Shown: positions 6,465 to 13,020 of the stretch, in pieces
How the letters are laid out: the number at the start of each line of letters is the position of its first letter
How positions within the stretch are numbered: the stretch's first letter is position 1
Source of the DNA: a bacterium
GTDB lineage: Bacteria > Latescibacterota > UBA2968 > UBA8231
Assembly (NCBI GenBank): GCA_027593305.1
Contig: JAQCJA010000044.1
Coordinates: 1 to 16,550 of the forward strand
Reading direction: 5' to 3'
DNA: 16,550 bases
Made by a program: the position numbers and the translations under genes
The notes under the pieces: generated by a model
Databases searched by the model: none
Told to the model about the DNA's origin: nothing
What the model saw: only the letters and a program-made list of their open reading frames with translations

Positions 6465-6993
6465 TCAGCGGACCCGGGAGGCATCGGTCACGGAGACTGT
6501 CGCCAGACAGCCTGCCCGGACGAACCCGCCCTGCAGTACCGCGATGAAACGGCTGTGGTCCTCGAAAGCGGCGATCTCGATTTGCAGAACGGCGTCTACT
6601 GCCAACAGGTCCGCCAGTTTCCCCACTTCCACAGTGCCGAACTCGTCGACTCGACCCATGATCTGTGCCCCCGTTCGGGTTGCGCATTTGATGACGTCCA
6701 CCGGACTGAAACCGACGTGCTCGACGAAAGAGGCCAATTCACGTTGCAGCAGCAACTCGCGAGCCTCATCGTCCATGAAGGTGCCGTGTTCCATCGTATC
6801 GTAACCGGCTCGGAGGGCGTTCTTGATACCCTCCGTAGCGCCGCAGTGGCCGGTAACCTTGAGACGATGGTTGTGGGCGGTCTGCATCACGGCGTGCATT
6901 TCATCAAAGATCATACACAAGGTGTGATGATCGTTGGTATCCGGGTGTGACGCCCGCTTCAATCGCTTTCTTCAGCCAGACATCCACATTGAG
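6465..6993 (-). pseudogene. Decayed metal-dependent amidohydrolase (imidazolonepropionase-like)
   Basis: Pieces of an amidohydrolase are in the right order with parts missing. Near 6993-6940 one frame reads LNVDVWLKKAIEAGVTPG, a segment that normally follows the first metal site. Then the frame changes and reads EMHAVMQTAHNHRLKVTGHC, ATEGIKNALRAGYDTMEHGT, then FMDDEARELLLQ. This joins directly to RELASFVEHVGFSP and VDVIKCATRTGAQIMG, and ends with GKLADLLAVD and a TGA at 6467..6465. The N-terminal HxH motif is absent. The stretch between LLLQ and RELAS, where the family has the catalytic aspartate and roughly 60-80 more residues, is also missing. The KVTGHC and MEHGT histidines remain. A 165-codon frame from a TTG at 6962 is open and could be translated, but it should not be an active hydrolase. 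It is tightly followed by the isomerase gene. Confidence 0.72.
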
Positions 6994-7107
6994 GAGGCTG
7001 TGAGGCGGGGCTCACAGGTAAACGCCTGCTGTGCGCCTGGTCAAGCGTGAGACCAACAGCATCACCCTTGGCGAGGGTAACAAGCCTTCATGTTCGATAA
7101 CAAGAAT

Positions 7108-7136
7108 GCCCCCGAATGCTTGGCGCACCCGGGGGC
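7108..7136 (-). terminator. Hairpin terminator downstream of tRNA-Asp
   Basis: An inverted repeat GCCCCCG/CGGGGGC (7108-7114 with 7130-7136) has seven perfect pairs around a 15-nt loop. It begins 8 bp after the encoded CCA of the tRNA. On the minus strand it is followed by ATTCTTGTTAT, a T-rich but imperfect tail. It most likely ends the tRNA transcript. Confidence 0.6.
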
Positions 7137-7144
7137 TTCTTATA

Positions 7145-7221
7145 TGGCGGGACCGACGGGACTCGAACCCGCGACCTCCTGCGTGACAGGCAGGCGTTCT
7201 AACCAGCTGAACTACGATCCC
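7145..7221 (-). tRNA. tRNA-Asp (anticodon GTC)
   Basis: A complete cloverleaf on the minus strand. The acceptor GGGATCG pairs with CGGTCCC, including one T-G pair. The D-loop holds AGCTGGTTAGA. The anticodon arm is CCTGC-CTGTCAC-GCAGG with anticodon GTC. The T-arm is GCGGG-TTCGAGT-CCCGT, with one wobble end pair. G73, the aspartate identity base, is followed by an encoded CCA (7147..7145). It has its own near-consensus promoter and a hairpin just downstream, so it is a single-gene unit sitting after def. Confidence 0.96.
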
Positions 7222-7247
7222 AACACTTATGCAGATCCCAACACTTA
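7216..7247. repeat. 18-bp tandem duplication covering the tRNA-Asp 5' end and leader
   Basis: The 14-mer GATCCCAACACTTA occurs at 7216-7229 and again at 7234-7247, offset by 18 bp. In RNA sense the leader therefore reads UAAGUGUU-GGGAUC twice. The second copy contains the true first six bases of the tRNA. The upstream copy supplies a decoy GGGAUC. Confidence 0.9.
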
Positions 7248-7275
7248 AGTACGGTACTTCCTATACAGAGAGCAC

Positions 7276-7304
7276 AAATTAACAGCGCCTCGCCGCATTG
7301 TCAA
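7276..7304 (-). promoter_or_regulatory. Sigma-70-type promoter of tRNA-Asp
   Basis: On the minus strand, a perfect TTGACA -35 box (7304..7299) is followed after exactly 17 bp by TAATTT (7281..7276). This predicts transcription from about 7269, a leader of about 48 nt containing the 18-bp duplication, then the tRNA at 7221. It lies only 19 bp beyond the def stop codon. Confidence 0.72.
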
Positions 7305-7322
7305 CGGCCGTCCACAGCCCCA

Positions 7323-7856
7323 TCAGGCGATCATGTGCCGCTTGTCCCATTGCTCCCCCTCCTTCTTGATCTGCTTGAGGGCACCCCGCATCAACTGGCG
7401 CTTGAGAGGGGCGACAAAGTCGATGAACAGCTTGCCATCGAGATGATCGATTTCGTGCTGCAGCACCCGCGCGTAGAAGCCCTCGGCACCGAATTTGAAG
7501 GGCTCGCCGTTCTGGTCGATGGCGGAGACGGTGATGTTGGTGTAGCGCGCAACGTCGCCGTACACCTCCGGGATGCTCAGGCAGCCCTCCTCGGCTGTCG
7601 CCATGCCCTGACCGATGTCGATGACGGGATTGATCAGAGCAATCGGGGGTCTGCTGGACTCGGTACCGGTGATGTCGACGATGATGACCCGCCGCGATAC
7701 GCCGATCTGCGGCGCCGCCAGGCCCACACCATCAGCTTCGGCGAGACTGTCGAACAGATCGCGAATCAGGGCGCGAACGTCGTCGTCCACTGCGGCTACG
7801 GGGTCTGCCTTGCGTCGCAGGACTTTGGATCCGTACTGGACGATCTCGCGAATCAA
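7323..7856 (-). CDS. def: Peptide deformylase
   Basis: A 177-residue deformylase that removes the formyl group from the N-terminal methionine of new proteins. All three family motifs are present: GVGLAAPQ (43-50), EEGCLSIPE (89-97, metal ligand C92) and QHEIDHLDG (133-141, metal ligands H134 and H138, catalytic E135). The length is typical and the C-terminal lysine/arginine-rich helix is present. The start is a TTG with GAAGAG about 9 bp upstream and no better in-frame start. It begins 13 bp after the larE stop, so it is probably co-transcribed with larE and the ATP-grasp gene. Here def lies with these genes instead of with fmt, its common neighbour. Confidence 0.95.
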   Translation of the reverse strand: MIREIVQYGSKVLRRKADPVAAVDDDVRALIRDLFDSLAEADGVGLAAPQIGVSRRVIIVDITGTESSRPPIALINPVIDIGQGMATAEEGCLSIPEVYGDVARYTNITVSAIDQNGEPFKFGAEGFYARVLQHEIDHLDGKLFIDFVAPLKRQLMRGALKQIKKEGEQWDKRHMIA

Positions 7857-7869
7857 AGAGGAGAACTCT

Positions 7870-8955
7870 TCAGGCCAGAGGTGTCAGGTCGAGGGCGACA
7901 TAGAGGGCGCCGGCAGCTTCGGCGGCCGCGACCAGCCTGGTGCGCAATGCTTCGTCGGTGAGTCTGGCAGTGCTGGCACCAGGCAGCCGGATCCAGGTGA
8001 TCTGTCGCGCTGCACCCGTTTCGGCGGTACCGACACCCAGACGGGTGGCGGCGTCGAGCACACTCTCGTGGGCTGCACGTTCCGGCTCGTCAGAACCTTT
8101 TTTCAGGACCTCGTTGAGGCTGCCGGAACGAAAGCCGCGCAGGTCGGCCGTGACCCGCTCGTAGCCAAGCTCGGTCAGCGCTGCTGCCAGCCGAGCGCGC
8201 AGGTCGGCGTCCGCCAGCAGCCGTTCCAGATCTTCGGCGGGTAGTTCGATGCGGGCCACGTCGCCGTGATGGCGTACACGGACATGTGAGCCAAAACCCT
8301 CGGCCCGGACGGCTGTCTCGGCGCGATCAACACGCCGCAGGCCTTCGGACGTGACCGGCGTGCCATAGGGAAAACGGGAGGACAGACAGGCCATTGCCGG
8401 CCGATTCCACACGGGGATCTCCCAGCGCCGGGCCAGTTCACGCACATCGGCCTTGGTGAAACCGGCCTCTTTCAGGGGCGCCCGGACGCCGTGTTCCCGT
8501 GCCGCCGTGGCGCCCGGCCGAAAGTCGCCGACGTCGTCGATGTTGTGGCCATAGAGCATGTTGTCGATGCGCAGCTCCGCGGCGAGAGCCTCCATGTGCA
8601 CGAACAATTCCGTTTTGCAGAAATAGCAGCGATTTGTGGGATTGCTCGCATAGTCGGGGTTATCGAGTTCGCGCGTGTGCACCACTTGGTGACGGACGCC
8701 GAAGCGGCGGACGATGTCGACGGCCATTTCGAGTTCGCCCTCAGCATAACTCTCGGAGTCCGCCGTCACGGCGATGGCATCTTCACCCAGGACACGGTGC
8801 GCCGCAACGACGAGCAGGGCGCTGTCGACGCCGCCGGAATAGCCGATGAGAACGCGGCCCAGACCACGCAGGATTTCATTGAGGCATACCAGCTTGTCGT
8901 CGAGGGTGCGACCGTCGGCATCGACGAGGGTGTGCTCGATCTGCAGAGTCGTCAT
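7870..8955 (-). CDS. larE: LarE-family ATP-dependent sacrificial sulfur transferase with C-terminal extension
   Basis: A 361-residue PP-loop ATPase. SGGVDS (40-45) is the ATP pyrophosphatase loop. NRCYFCK (108-114) and ACLSSR (189-194) carry three cysteines, C110, C113 and C190. DLRGFRSGSLNEVL (271-284) closes the usual family domain. LarE activates a carboxylate of a pyridinium dinucleotide with ATP and inserts sulfur, toward the nickel-pincer cofactor of lactate racemase. C190 aligns with the sulfur-donating cysteine of the Lactobacillus enzyme. The C-x2-C plus C set is the arrangement reported for LarE proteins that use an iron-sulfur cluster. The roughly 75 residues after 285 have no match to the short lactobacillar enzyme. 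The start ATG overlaps the upstream stop by one base (TGATG). No larB, larC or larA is visible, so the pathway is not assured. Confidence 0.9.
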   Translation of the reverse strand: MTTLQIEHTLVDADGRTLDDKLVCLNEILRGLGRVLIGYSGGVDSALLVVAAHRVLGEDAIAVTADSESYAEGELEMAVDIVRRFGVRHQVVHTRELDNPDYASNPTNRCYFCKTELFVHMEALAAELRIDNMLYGHNIDDVGDFRPGATAAREHGVRAPLKEAGFTKADVRELARRWEIPVWNRPAMACLSSRFPYGTPVTSEGLRRVDRAETAVRAEGFGSHVRVRHHGDVARIELPAEDLERLLADADLRARLAAALTELGYERVTADLRGFRSGSLNEVLKKGSDEPERAAHESVLDAATRLGVGTAETGAARQITWIRLPGASTARLTDEALRTRLVAAAEAAGALYVALDLTPLA

Positions 8956-10415
8956 CAGAAGGTCGCGCTTTCGCTGGCAGGCTGGCGCACGGCAGTGGGG
9001 ACGAGAATGGCGTCGATCATGCCGTGAAGGATTTTCTTATCAGCGGGGCAAACCACACACTGCGTGCCGGCGAGTCGCACCTCCTCGCCGATGACATAGT
9101 AATACGGACGCAGCAATGCCCGACCATTCATCGTCTTGATCTCGTCAGAGTCGAAGTCATAGTAGCGAGCCGGCAGCCGGGCTCCCTTGTGGAACTGCTG
9201 CAGCACATGGGGCGACGTGTCGAACAATTGCAGCGCCGACTGCAGTGCCGCCTGCCAGTCACTTTCGGAAACATCGTGGCCGATGGTGACGCCCTTGCTC
9301 TGTTGCGCATCCACCGTGAACCCTGAGGGCTTGATCACCAGTTCACGTTCTTTCTTGCTCAGATGCTGCAGGTCATTCCAGTCCGAGACCACATGGCCGC
9401 CCACGTGCAGGTCGGGGATGATCGTATGGGGTGGCGCCGGCGTGCTGTCCAGCACCCACGTGTGCGGGATGATGTCGCGCAACAGATCATGGCTGTCGCG
9501 GGGCAGTTCCTTGTCCCAGAAGTTGCGCAGGCGGGCGTGATGGAACAGGGCGAGCCACATTTTCTCCTCAAGGAACGCCTTCATCGGTGGCGTCACGCGT
9601 ACGGCATTCTTGCGCACGTGATAGGAGATGAACTCGACCTTGGGGATGTTGGGCAGATCGAAGAGCTCGAAGAACCGGTAGGCTACATCGGCGCGAAGGC
9701 GCGTGCCATCGACATCAAAAAGCACGCCCGTGTCATCGACGTGCAGGTCCTTCGGGTGCCGACAGTGGACGGACTTGCCTCGGTCGCGCAGGGCAGCGGC
9801 GAGCCACACCATCTCCTCGCGGTAGGCTTCGGACTCGTCGGAGACGACGATGCAGACGACGGGTCCGGAATCACCGGCGCTCTCCAGGCCGTGCGTCACG
9901 GCTTCGCAGAAGCCATCGATCAGACCATCGGCGCCGCCCACCACATCAAAGCCGATGTCGGCATATGTGGCAGTCACCTGAGCGGTAAAGCCAATGCCGC
10001 CCGGCAACGAATCGAACTCGGCAACACGCACACCGTCGGCCGTGAGGATCAGGTCAGGACGCAGAACGACGGGCAAATGTGACTTGACGCGATTGAGCCG
10101 GGCCAGATCGATGGCACGTTCGAACTTGCCGGCATCGAGATATTGATGCACAAAGGCCGGTTGCAGTCCCTTGACGCTCTGATGGTAGAGCAGGTTGCAG
10201 GCCTTGTTGAAGGCGTGGATCGCCGGACCCAGACGCAGCAGGATGTCGTGCTGATCCGGCGTCAGCCAGAACGGCTCGGGCGATATGCGCCACGGGAGGC
10301 GACTGTCAGGGTGCAACCGTGAACGATCTCCTTCGAACAGGAAATCGACGGGGGCACTTGCATTGATCCGCTGACAGACTGCGCGGGGATCGGACTGGGT
10401 TACACTCAGAGCCAT
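8955..10415 (-). CDS. Glutathionylspermidine-synthase-like ATP-grasp protein
   Basis: A 486-residue cytoplasmic protein. The block VVLRPDLILTADGVRVAEFD (116-135) with SLPGGIGFTA (136-145) resembles the substrate-side motif of circularly permuted ATP-grasp ligases of the glutathionylspermidine synthase type. ELVIKPSGF (358-366) then SKGVTIGHD (373-381) looks like the ATP-binding lysine and glycine-rich strand, and LLRPYYYV (434-441) the end of the grasp. Known relatives join an amine to a peptide carboxylate with ATP. The actual substrates here are unknown. I chose the ATG at 10415 because the N-terminus from there looks natural. The frame is open far upstream but has no plausible start. No ribosome binding site is seen (pyrimidine-rich upstream). 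It is coupled to larE by TGATG and preceded by a 12-bp tandem repeat. Confidence 0.72.
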   Translation of the reverse strand: MALSVTQSDPRAVCQRINASAPVDFLFEGDRSRLHPDSRLPWRISPEPFWLTPDQHDILLRLGPAIHAFNKACNLLYHQSVKGLQPAFVHQYLDAGKFERAIDLARLNRVKSHLPVVLRPDLILTADGVRVAEFDSLPGGIGFTAQVTATYADIGFDVVGGADGLIDGFCEAVTHGLESAGDSGPVVCIVVSDESEAYREEMVWLAAALRDRGKSVHCRHPKDLHVDDTGVLFDVDGTRLRADVAYRFFELFDLPNIPKVEFISYHVRKNAVRVTPPMKAFLEEKMWLALFHHARLRNFWDKELPRDSHDLLRDIIPHTWVLDSTPAPPHTIIPDLHVGGHVVSDWNDLQHLSKKERELVIKPSGFTVDAQQSKGVTIGHDVSESDWQAALQSALQLFDTSPHVLQQFHKGARLPARYYDFDSDEIKTMNGRALLRPYYYVIGEEVRLAGTQCVVCPADKKILHGMIDAILVPTAVRQPASESATF

Positions 10416-10440
10416 AGAGGGGGGAAGCTTCGCGCAGTCG

Positions 10441-10524
10441 CCAGGGTAACGGTCAGTTGAGTTGCCGGTGCAATGATCTGGGGAATGTTCGGTGCAATGG
10501 TCGGTGCAATGGTCGGTCGAAGTG
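10441..10524. repeat. Degenerate 12-bp tandem repeat, unit TCGGTGCAATGG
   Basis: Seven 12-bp blocks in register. Two are identical (10489-10500 and 10501-10512), 10465-10476 differs at two positions, and 10477-10488, 10513-10524, 10453-10464 and 10441-10452 are progressively worn. The array lies between the candidate promoter and the start codon of the ATP-grasp gene, so in its 5' leader, and upstream of the divergent SDR gene. Read on the minus strand in the downstream gene's frame, the core encodes DHCT repeats, but no start codon is available to translate it. Confidence 0.72.
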
Positions 10525-10530
10525 GTTGCT

Positions 10531-10558
10531 AATGTAACAGATCGGTCAGAGGTCGCAA
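10531..10558 (-). promoter_or_regulatory. Candidate promoter of the ATP-grasp/larE/def operon
   Basis: TTGCGA (10558..10553), a 16-bp spacer, and TACATT (10536..10531) on the minus strand. Predicted transcription from about 10524 would give a leader of roughly 110 nt that consists largely of the 12-bp tandem repeat. Both boxes match consensus at four of six positions. Confidence 0.38.
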
Positions 10559-10646
10559 CGCGGCCACCTTTTCTGCCGTGTTGAGGACCGCTACTTTCGC
10601 CACAGATGCAGGGACGGACCTCGAAAGAAGCAGAAGGAAGAAGCAG

Positions 10647-11468
10647 ATGGGGGAATTGCAGGATCGACGCGCGCTGGTGACCGGAGGCGGCCGTGGCATC
10701 GGGCGTGAGATTGCCCTTGCGCTGGCGGCGGCGGGCGCAGATGTGGCCGTACTGGCGCGCACGCGTGACGAGGTGGAGCGGGTCGCCGCAGAGATATCCG
10801 ATGCAGGCTCTCGCAGCCTGGCACTGACCGCGGACCAGGCGAACCGACAGGCTGTGGACAGTGCCGTCGCCTGCGTCGATGCTGCCTGGGGTGGGGTCGA
10901 CATTCTGGTGAACAACGCCGGCGTCCTCGGGCCCGTGGGGCGCTCTCACGAGGTCGATCCGGAAGCCTGGCTGGAGACCCTGAGCATCAACGCCGGTGGT
11001 TGTTTCCTGTGTTGTCGTGCGGTGCTGCCCGGCATGATCGCTCGTGGCCATGGGCGCATCATCAATCTGTCGGGTGGCGGTGCCGTCAGCCCAAGGCCGC
11101 GATTCAGCGCGTACGGGGCCTCCAAGGCGGCGATTGTGCGTTTCACCGAGACCCTCGCAGCGGAAGTGGCAGAGCACGGCGTACAGGTGAATGCTATTTC
11201 ACCGGGGGCGGTCAATACGCGCATGACGGAGCAGGCCGCCGCCGCCGGGGCACGCGCCGGGATCGAGTCCGAGGCGGCATGCCGGCAACTTGCCGAGGGT
11301 GGTGCATCCGGGCGCCACGCAGCGGAGCTCGTCGTCTATCTGGCCTCGCCCCGGTCGAAAGGTCTGACGGGTCGCATGCTGGCTGTGGGCTGGGACGATT
11401 GGGAGAGGATGGACGTGCAGCAGATCATGAAGACGGAGTTCTACACCGTGCGCAGGATCAAGCCATGA
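10647..11468 (+). CDS. Short-chain dehydrogenase/reductase
   Basis: A 273-residue classical SDR that oxidises an alcohol or reduces a ketone with NAD(P). TGGGRGIG (12-19) is the cofactor loop, NNAG (89-92) the structural motif, and the catalytic residues are N115, S142, Y156 and K160 (SAYGASK). R38 and R40, just past the second strand, hint at NADP preference. I chose the ATG at 10647 because AGAAGGAAG precedes it and the Rossmann strand follows at once. The frame is open to 10578 but the extra residues are not SDR-like. The C-terminal tail (about 245-273, WDDWERMDVQQIMKTEFYTV) is longer than in minimal SDRs. Its stop overlaps the next start as ATGA. Confidence 0.93.
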   Translation: MGELQDRRALVTGGGRGIGREIALALAAAGADVAVLARTRDEVERVAAEISDAGSRSLALTADQANRQAVDSAVACVDAAWGGVDILVNNAGVLGPVGRSHEVDPEAWLETLSINAGGCFLCCRAVLPGMIARGHGRIINLSGGGAVSPRPRFSAYGASKAAIVRFTETLAAEVAEHGVQVNAISPGAVNTRMTEQAAAAGARAGIESEAACRQLAEGGASGRHAAELVVYLASPRSKGLTGRMLAVGWDDWERMDVQQIMKTEFYTVRRIKP

Positions 11469-12514
11469 GCGCACAGAATTCGCACCGTGTTCTGCTTGTG
11501 GGTGCCGGTGGCGTTGGCCGCAAACGGGCCGCCGCGATAGCGGCGCACGACGGCACTCGTCTGGTTGCCGTGTGTGATGTGGAGGAAAGCTCAGCAAGGG
11601 GACTGGCCGGTGACTACGGGGTCGCAGCCCTCACCGACTGGTCCGCAGCCGTGCGGGATGTCGAGGCCGACCTGGTCATCGTGTCGACGACTCACGATGC
11701 ACTGTCTGCCGTTACCGTCGCCGCTCTGGCGGCCGGGCGCCACGTGCTCTGCGAGAAGCCGCTGGGACGCAGTCGTGATGAGGTCGCCGCATCGGTGGCT
11801 GCGTCGGCAGCTGCGGGTACGGTGCTGCGTGCCGGCTACAATCATCGCTTCCATCCTGCCATTCGCGGTCTGCAGGCGGCAGCAGCAGCAGGTGATCTCG
11901 GGCCTCTGATCAGTATCCGCGGGCGCTACGGGCACGGAGGACGCCCCGGTTACGATCGTGAGTGGCGGGCCGATCCGGCCATATCGGGTGGGGGGGAACT
12001 GCTCGACCAGGGCGCCCACCTGCTCGATCTGTCTCTATGGCTGCTGGGTGACTTTGCCAGCGTTGTGGCCCATACGCAGACGGCCTACTGGGACATGCCG
12101 GTGGAGGACAATGCCTTCGCATTGTTGCGCACCGCCGGTGGCCAGGTGGCATCACTGCACGTGAGCTGGACGCAGTGGAAGAATCTGTTCAGCCTGGAGG
12201 TATTCGGTACGGACGGCTACGCCATCGCTGCAGGTCTTGGCGGCTCCTATGGGCCGGAGCGCCTGACGATCGGCCATCGCCGCCCCGAGGGGGGCGCCCC
12301 GGTCGAAAGAAGTCAGGTCTTTGATGGGCAGGACACCTCGTGGGACCTGGAGTGGGATGCCTTCGTCCAGGCCGTCGACGGCACGGCCAGTGCCGGTGCG
12401 GACGGGGCCGCGGGGCTGGCCACGATGGAGTGGATCCGGCGGGGCTACGCCTCGTCTGCGGCGGCGGGAGCGCCGGTGTCAGTTGAGGATAAACCTTGGG
12501 AAAACAACAAGTAA
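11465..12514 (+). CDS. Gfo/Idh/MocA family oxidoreductase
   Basis: A 349-residue NAD(P)-dependent sugar or polyol dehydrogenase. The N-terminal Rossmann fold has VLLVGAGGVGRKR (9-21), CDVE (37-40) and the family signature CEKPLGRS (96-103), whose lysine is catalytic. The C-terminal alpha/beta domain carries GGGELLDQGAHLLDL (175-189) with the conserved histidine H185. The ATG overlaps the SDR stop as ATGA, so SDR and Gfo/Idh/MocA are co-expressed and probably act on the same carbohydrate, for example stepwise oxidation or epimerisation through a keto intermediate (inference). The substrate is not readable from sequence. Confidence 0.94.
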   Translation: MSAQNSHRVLLVGAGGVGRKRAAAIAAHDGTRLVAVCDVEESSARGLAGDYGVAALTDWSAAVRDVEADLVIVSTTHDALSAVTVAALAAGRHVLCEKPLGRSRDEVAASVAASAAAGTVLRAGYNHRFHPAIRGLQAAAAAGDLGPLISIRGRYGHGGRPGYDREWRADPAISGGGELLDQGAHLLDLSLWLLGDFASVVAHTQTAYWDMPVEDNAFALLRTAGGQVASLHVSWTQWKNLFSLEVFGTDGYAIAAGLGGSYGPERLTIGHRRPEGGAPVERSQVFDGQDTSWDLEWDAFVQAVDGTASAGADGAAGLATMEWIRRGYASSAAAGAPVSVEDKPWENNK

Positions 12515-12690
12515 GATCGTGTCGGGCGGAATATCCATGGGAGCCGGAGGCGGTTTTTTTTGGAATGAGTCAATTTTTTTCCGATGGGCTGGAAAAATTT
12601 CTTACATTGATCACCTGTCAAACTGTCAGCACATACGCGAAGCGGATTGACCTACCAGCGCAGGTTAACTTCTACTACGGGATTATCTTT
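12515..12690. other. AT-rich intergenic spacer with T-tracts
   Basis: These 176 bp contrast with the GC-rich surroundings. There is a T8 run (12554-12561), a T7 run (12574-12580) and an A5T3 (12593-12600). A direct repeat CTGTCA-AA-CTGTCA lies at 12615-12628. I see no convincing hairpin before the T-runs, so they are not a clear terminator for the gene upstream. The spacer more likely carries the promoter of the small gene at 12691. Confidence 0.5.
12647..12676 (+). promoter_or_regulatory. Candidate promoter of the small gene at 12691
   Basis: TTGACC (12647-12652), an 18-bp spacer, and TCTACT (12671-12676), giving transcription from about 12683, just ahead of the ATG at 12691. The -35 is good and the -10 weak. 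An alternative pair is TTGATC (12607-12612) with CACATA (12630-12635). Confidence 0.3.
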
Positions 12691-12945
12691 ATGCGTACGG
12701 ATCAGGACGCAGCACAGGTTGAGCGCGTCTCCCTGGCCTACCGGCGGTTGGCTAACGCTATGATTCTCAGCACGTTACGGGAGATCTCGAAGAGTGACGA
12801 AGTAGAGGCAGAGGCACCGGAAGTTGATTTCGTCGAAAGTGCACGCATCGATCCCTGGTGCGAGCTGGCCGGTCTGGAACCAGAGGTCATTCGTCGCGCC
12901 GCGCACCGGCTCATCGGAGTTCGCGTCGACGCGATCGACATCTGA
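12691..12945 (+). CDS. Small hypothetical protein, 84 residues
   Basis: I chose the ATG at 12691. The frame is open upstream to 12496, but that part runs through the AT-rich spacer and reads as noise. The protein is acidic and helical: QVERVSLAYRRLANAMILST, a linker rich in Glu and Ser, and then IDPWCELAGLEPEVIRRAAH. The latter, an aromatic-Cys pair followed by a glycine-turn and EPEVIRR, looks like the short helix-turn-helix-like segment seen in various small bacterial and phage-borne proteins, but I cannot name the family. There is no signal peptide or membrane segment. Its only neighbour on the same strand is the Gfo/Idh/MocA gene, 176 bp away. A hairpin terminator follows. Confidence 0.65.
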   Translation: MRTDQDAAQVERVSLAYRRLANAMILSTLREISKSDEVEAEAPEVDFVESARIDPWCELAGLEPEVIRRAAHRLIGVRVDAIDI

Positions 12946-12981
12946 ACCATCGACCCACTCTGCAGTTCCAAAGTGACATAC

Positions 12982-13015
12982 AAGGCCCCGGTGGACGATG
13001 ATCCTCCGGGGCCTT
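12982..13015. terminator. Shared hairpin between convergent genes
   Basis: A perfect 10-bp stem AAGGCCCCGG/CCGGGGCCTT (12982-12991 with 13006-13015) encloses a 14-nt loop. It lies between the small gene ending at 12945 and the LysM amidase ending at 13021, only 5 bp past the amidase stop. The flanking A and T bases let it act in both directions, though the U-tracts are short. Confidence 0.75.
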
Positions 13016-13020
13016 GCATG

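Noticed and set aside
5668..6687. Long open frames on both strands over the isomerase and amidohydrolase region, including the 75-residue upstream extension of the isomerase
   Set aside because: The extension is arginine/glycine-rich and overlaps conserved amidohydrolase coding in another frame. The opposite-strand frames show no protein family features.
7064..7078. Small palindrome ACCCT-TGGCG-AGGGT upstream of the amidohydrolase remnant
   Set aside because: Only five pairs and no T-tract. Likely chance in GC-rich DNA.
10416..11177. Minus-strand open frame extending the ATP-grasp gene far upstream (about 254 extra codons)
   Set aside because: It runs antisense through the well-supported SDR gene and has no plausible start codon near the array. 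The start at 10415 suits the protein.
11000..11464. Plus-strand extension upstream of the Gfo/Idh/MocA gene
   Set aside because: It is an out-of-frame shadow of the SDR gene. The ATGA overlap at 11465 marks the true start.
12554..12580. T8 and T7 runs as a Rho-independent terminator for the Gfo/Idh/MocA gene
   Set aside because: I could not find a stable stem directly before either run.
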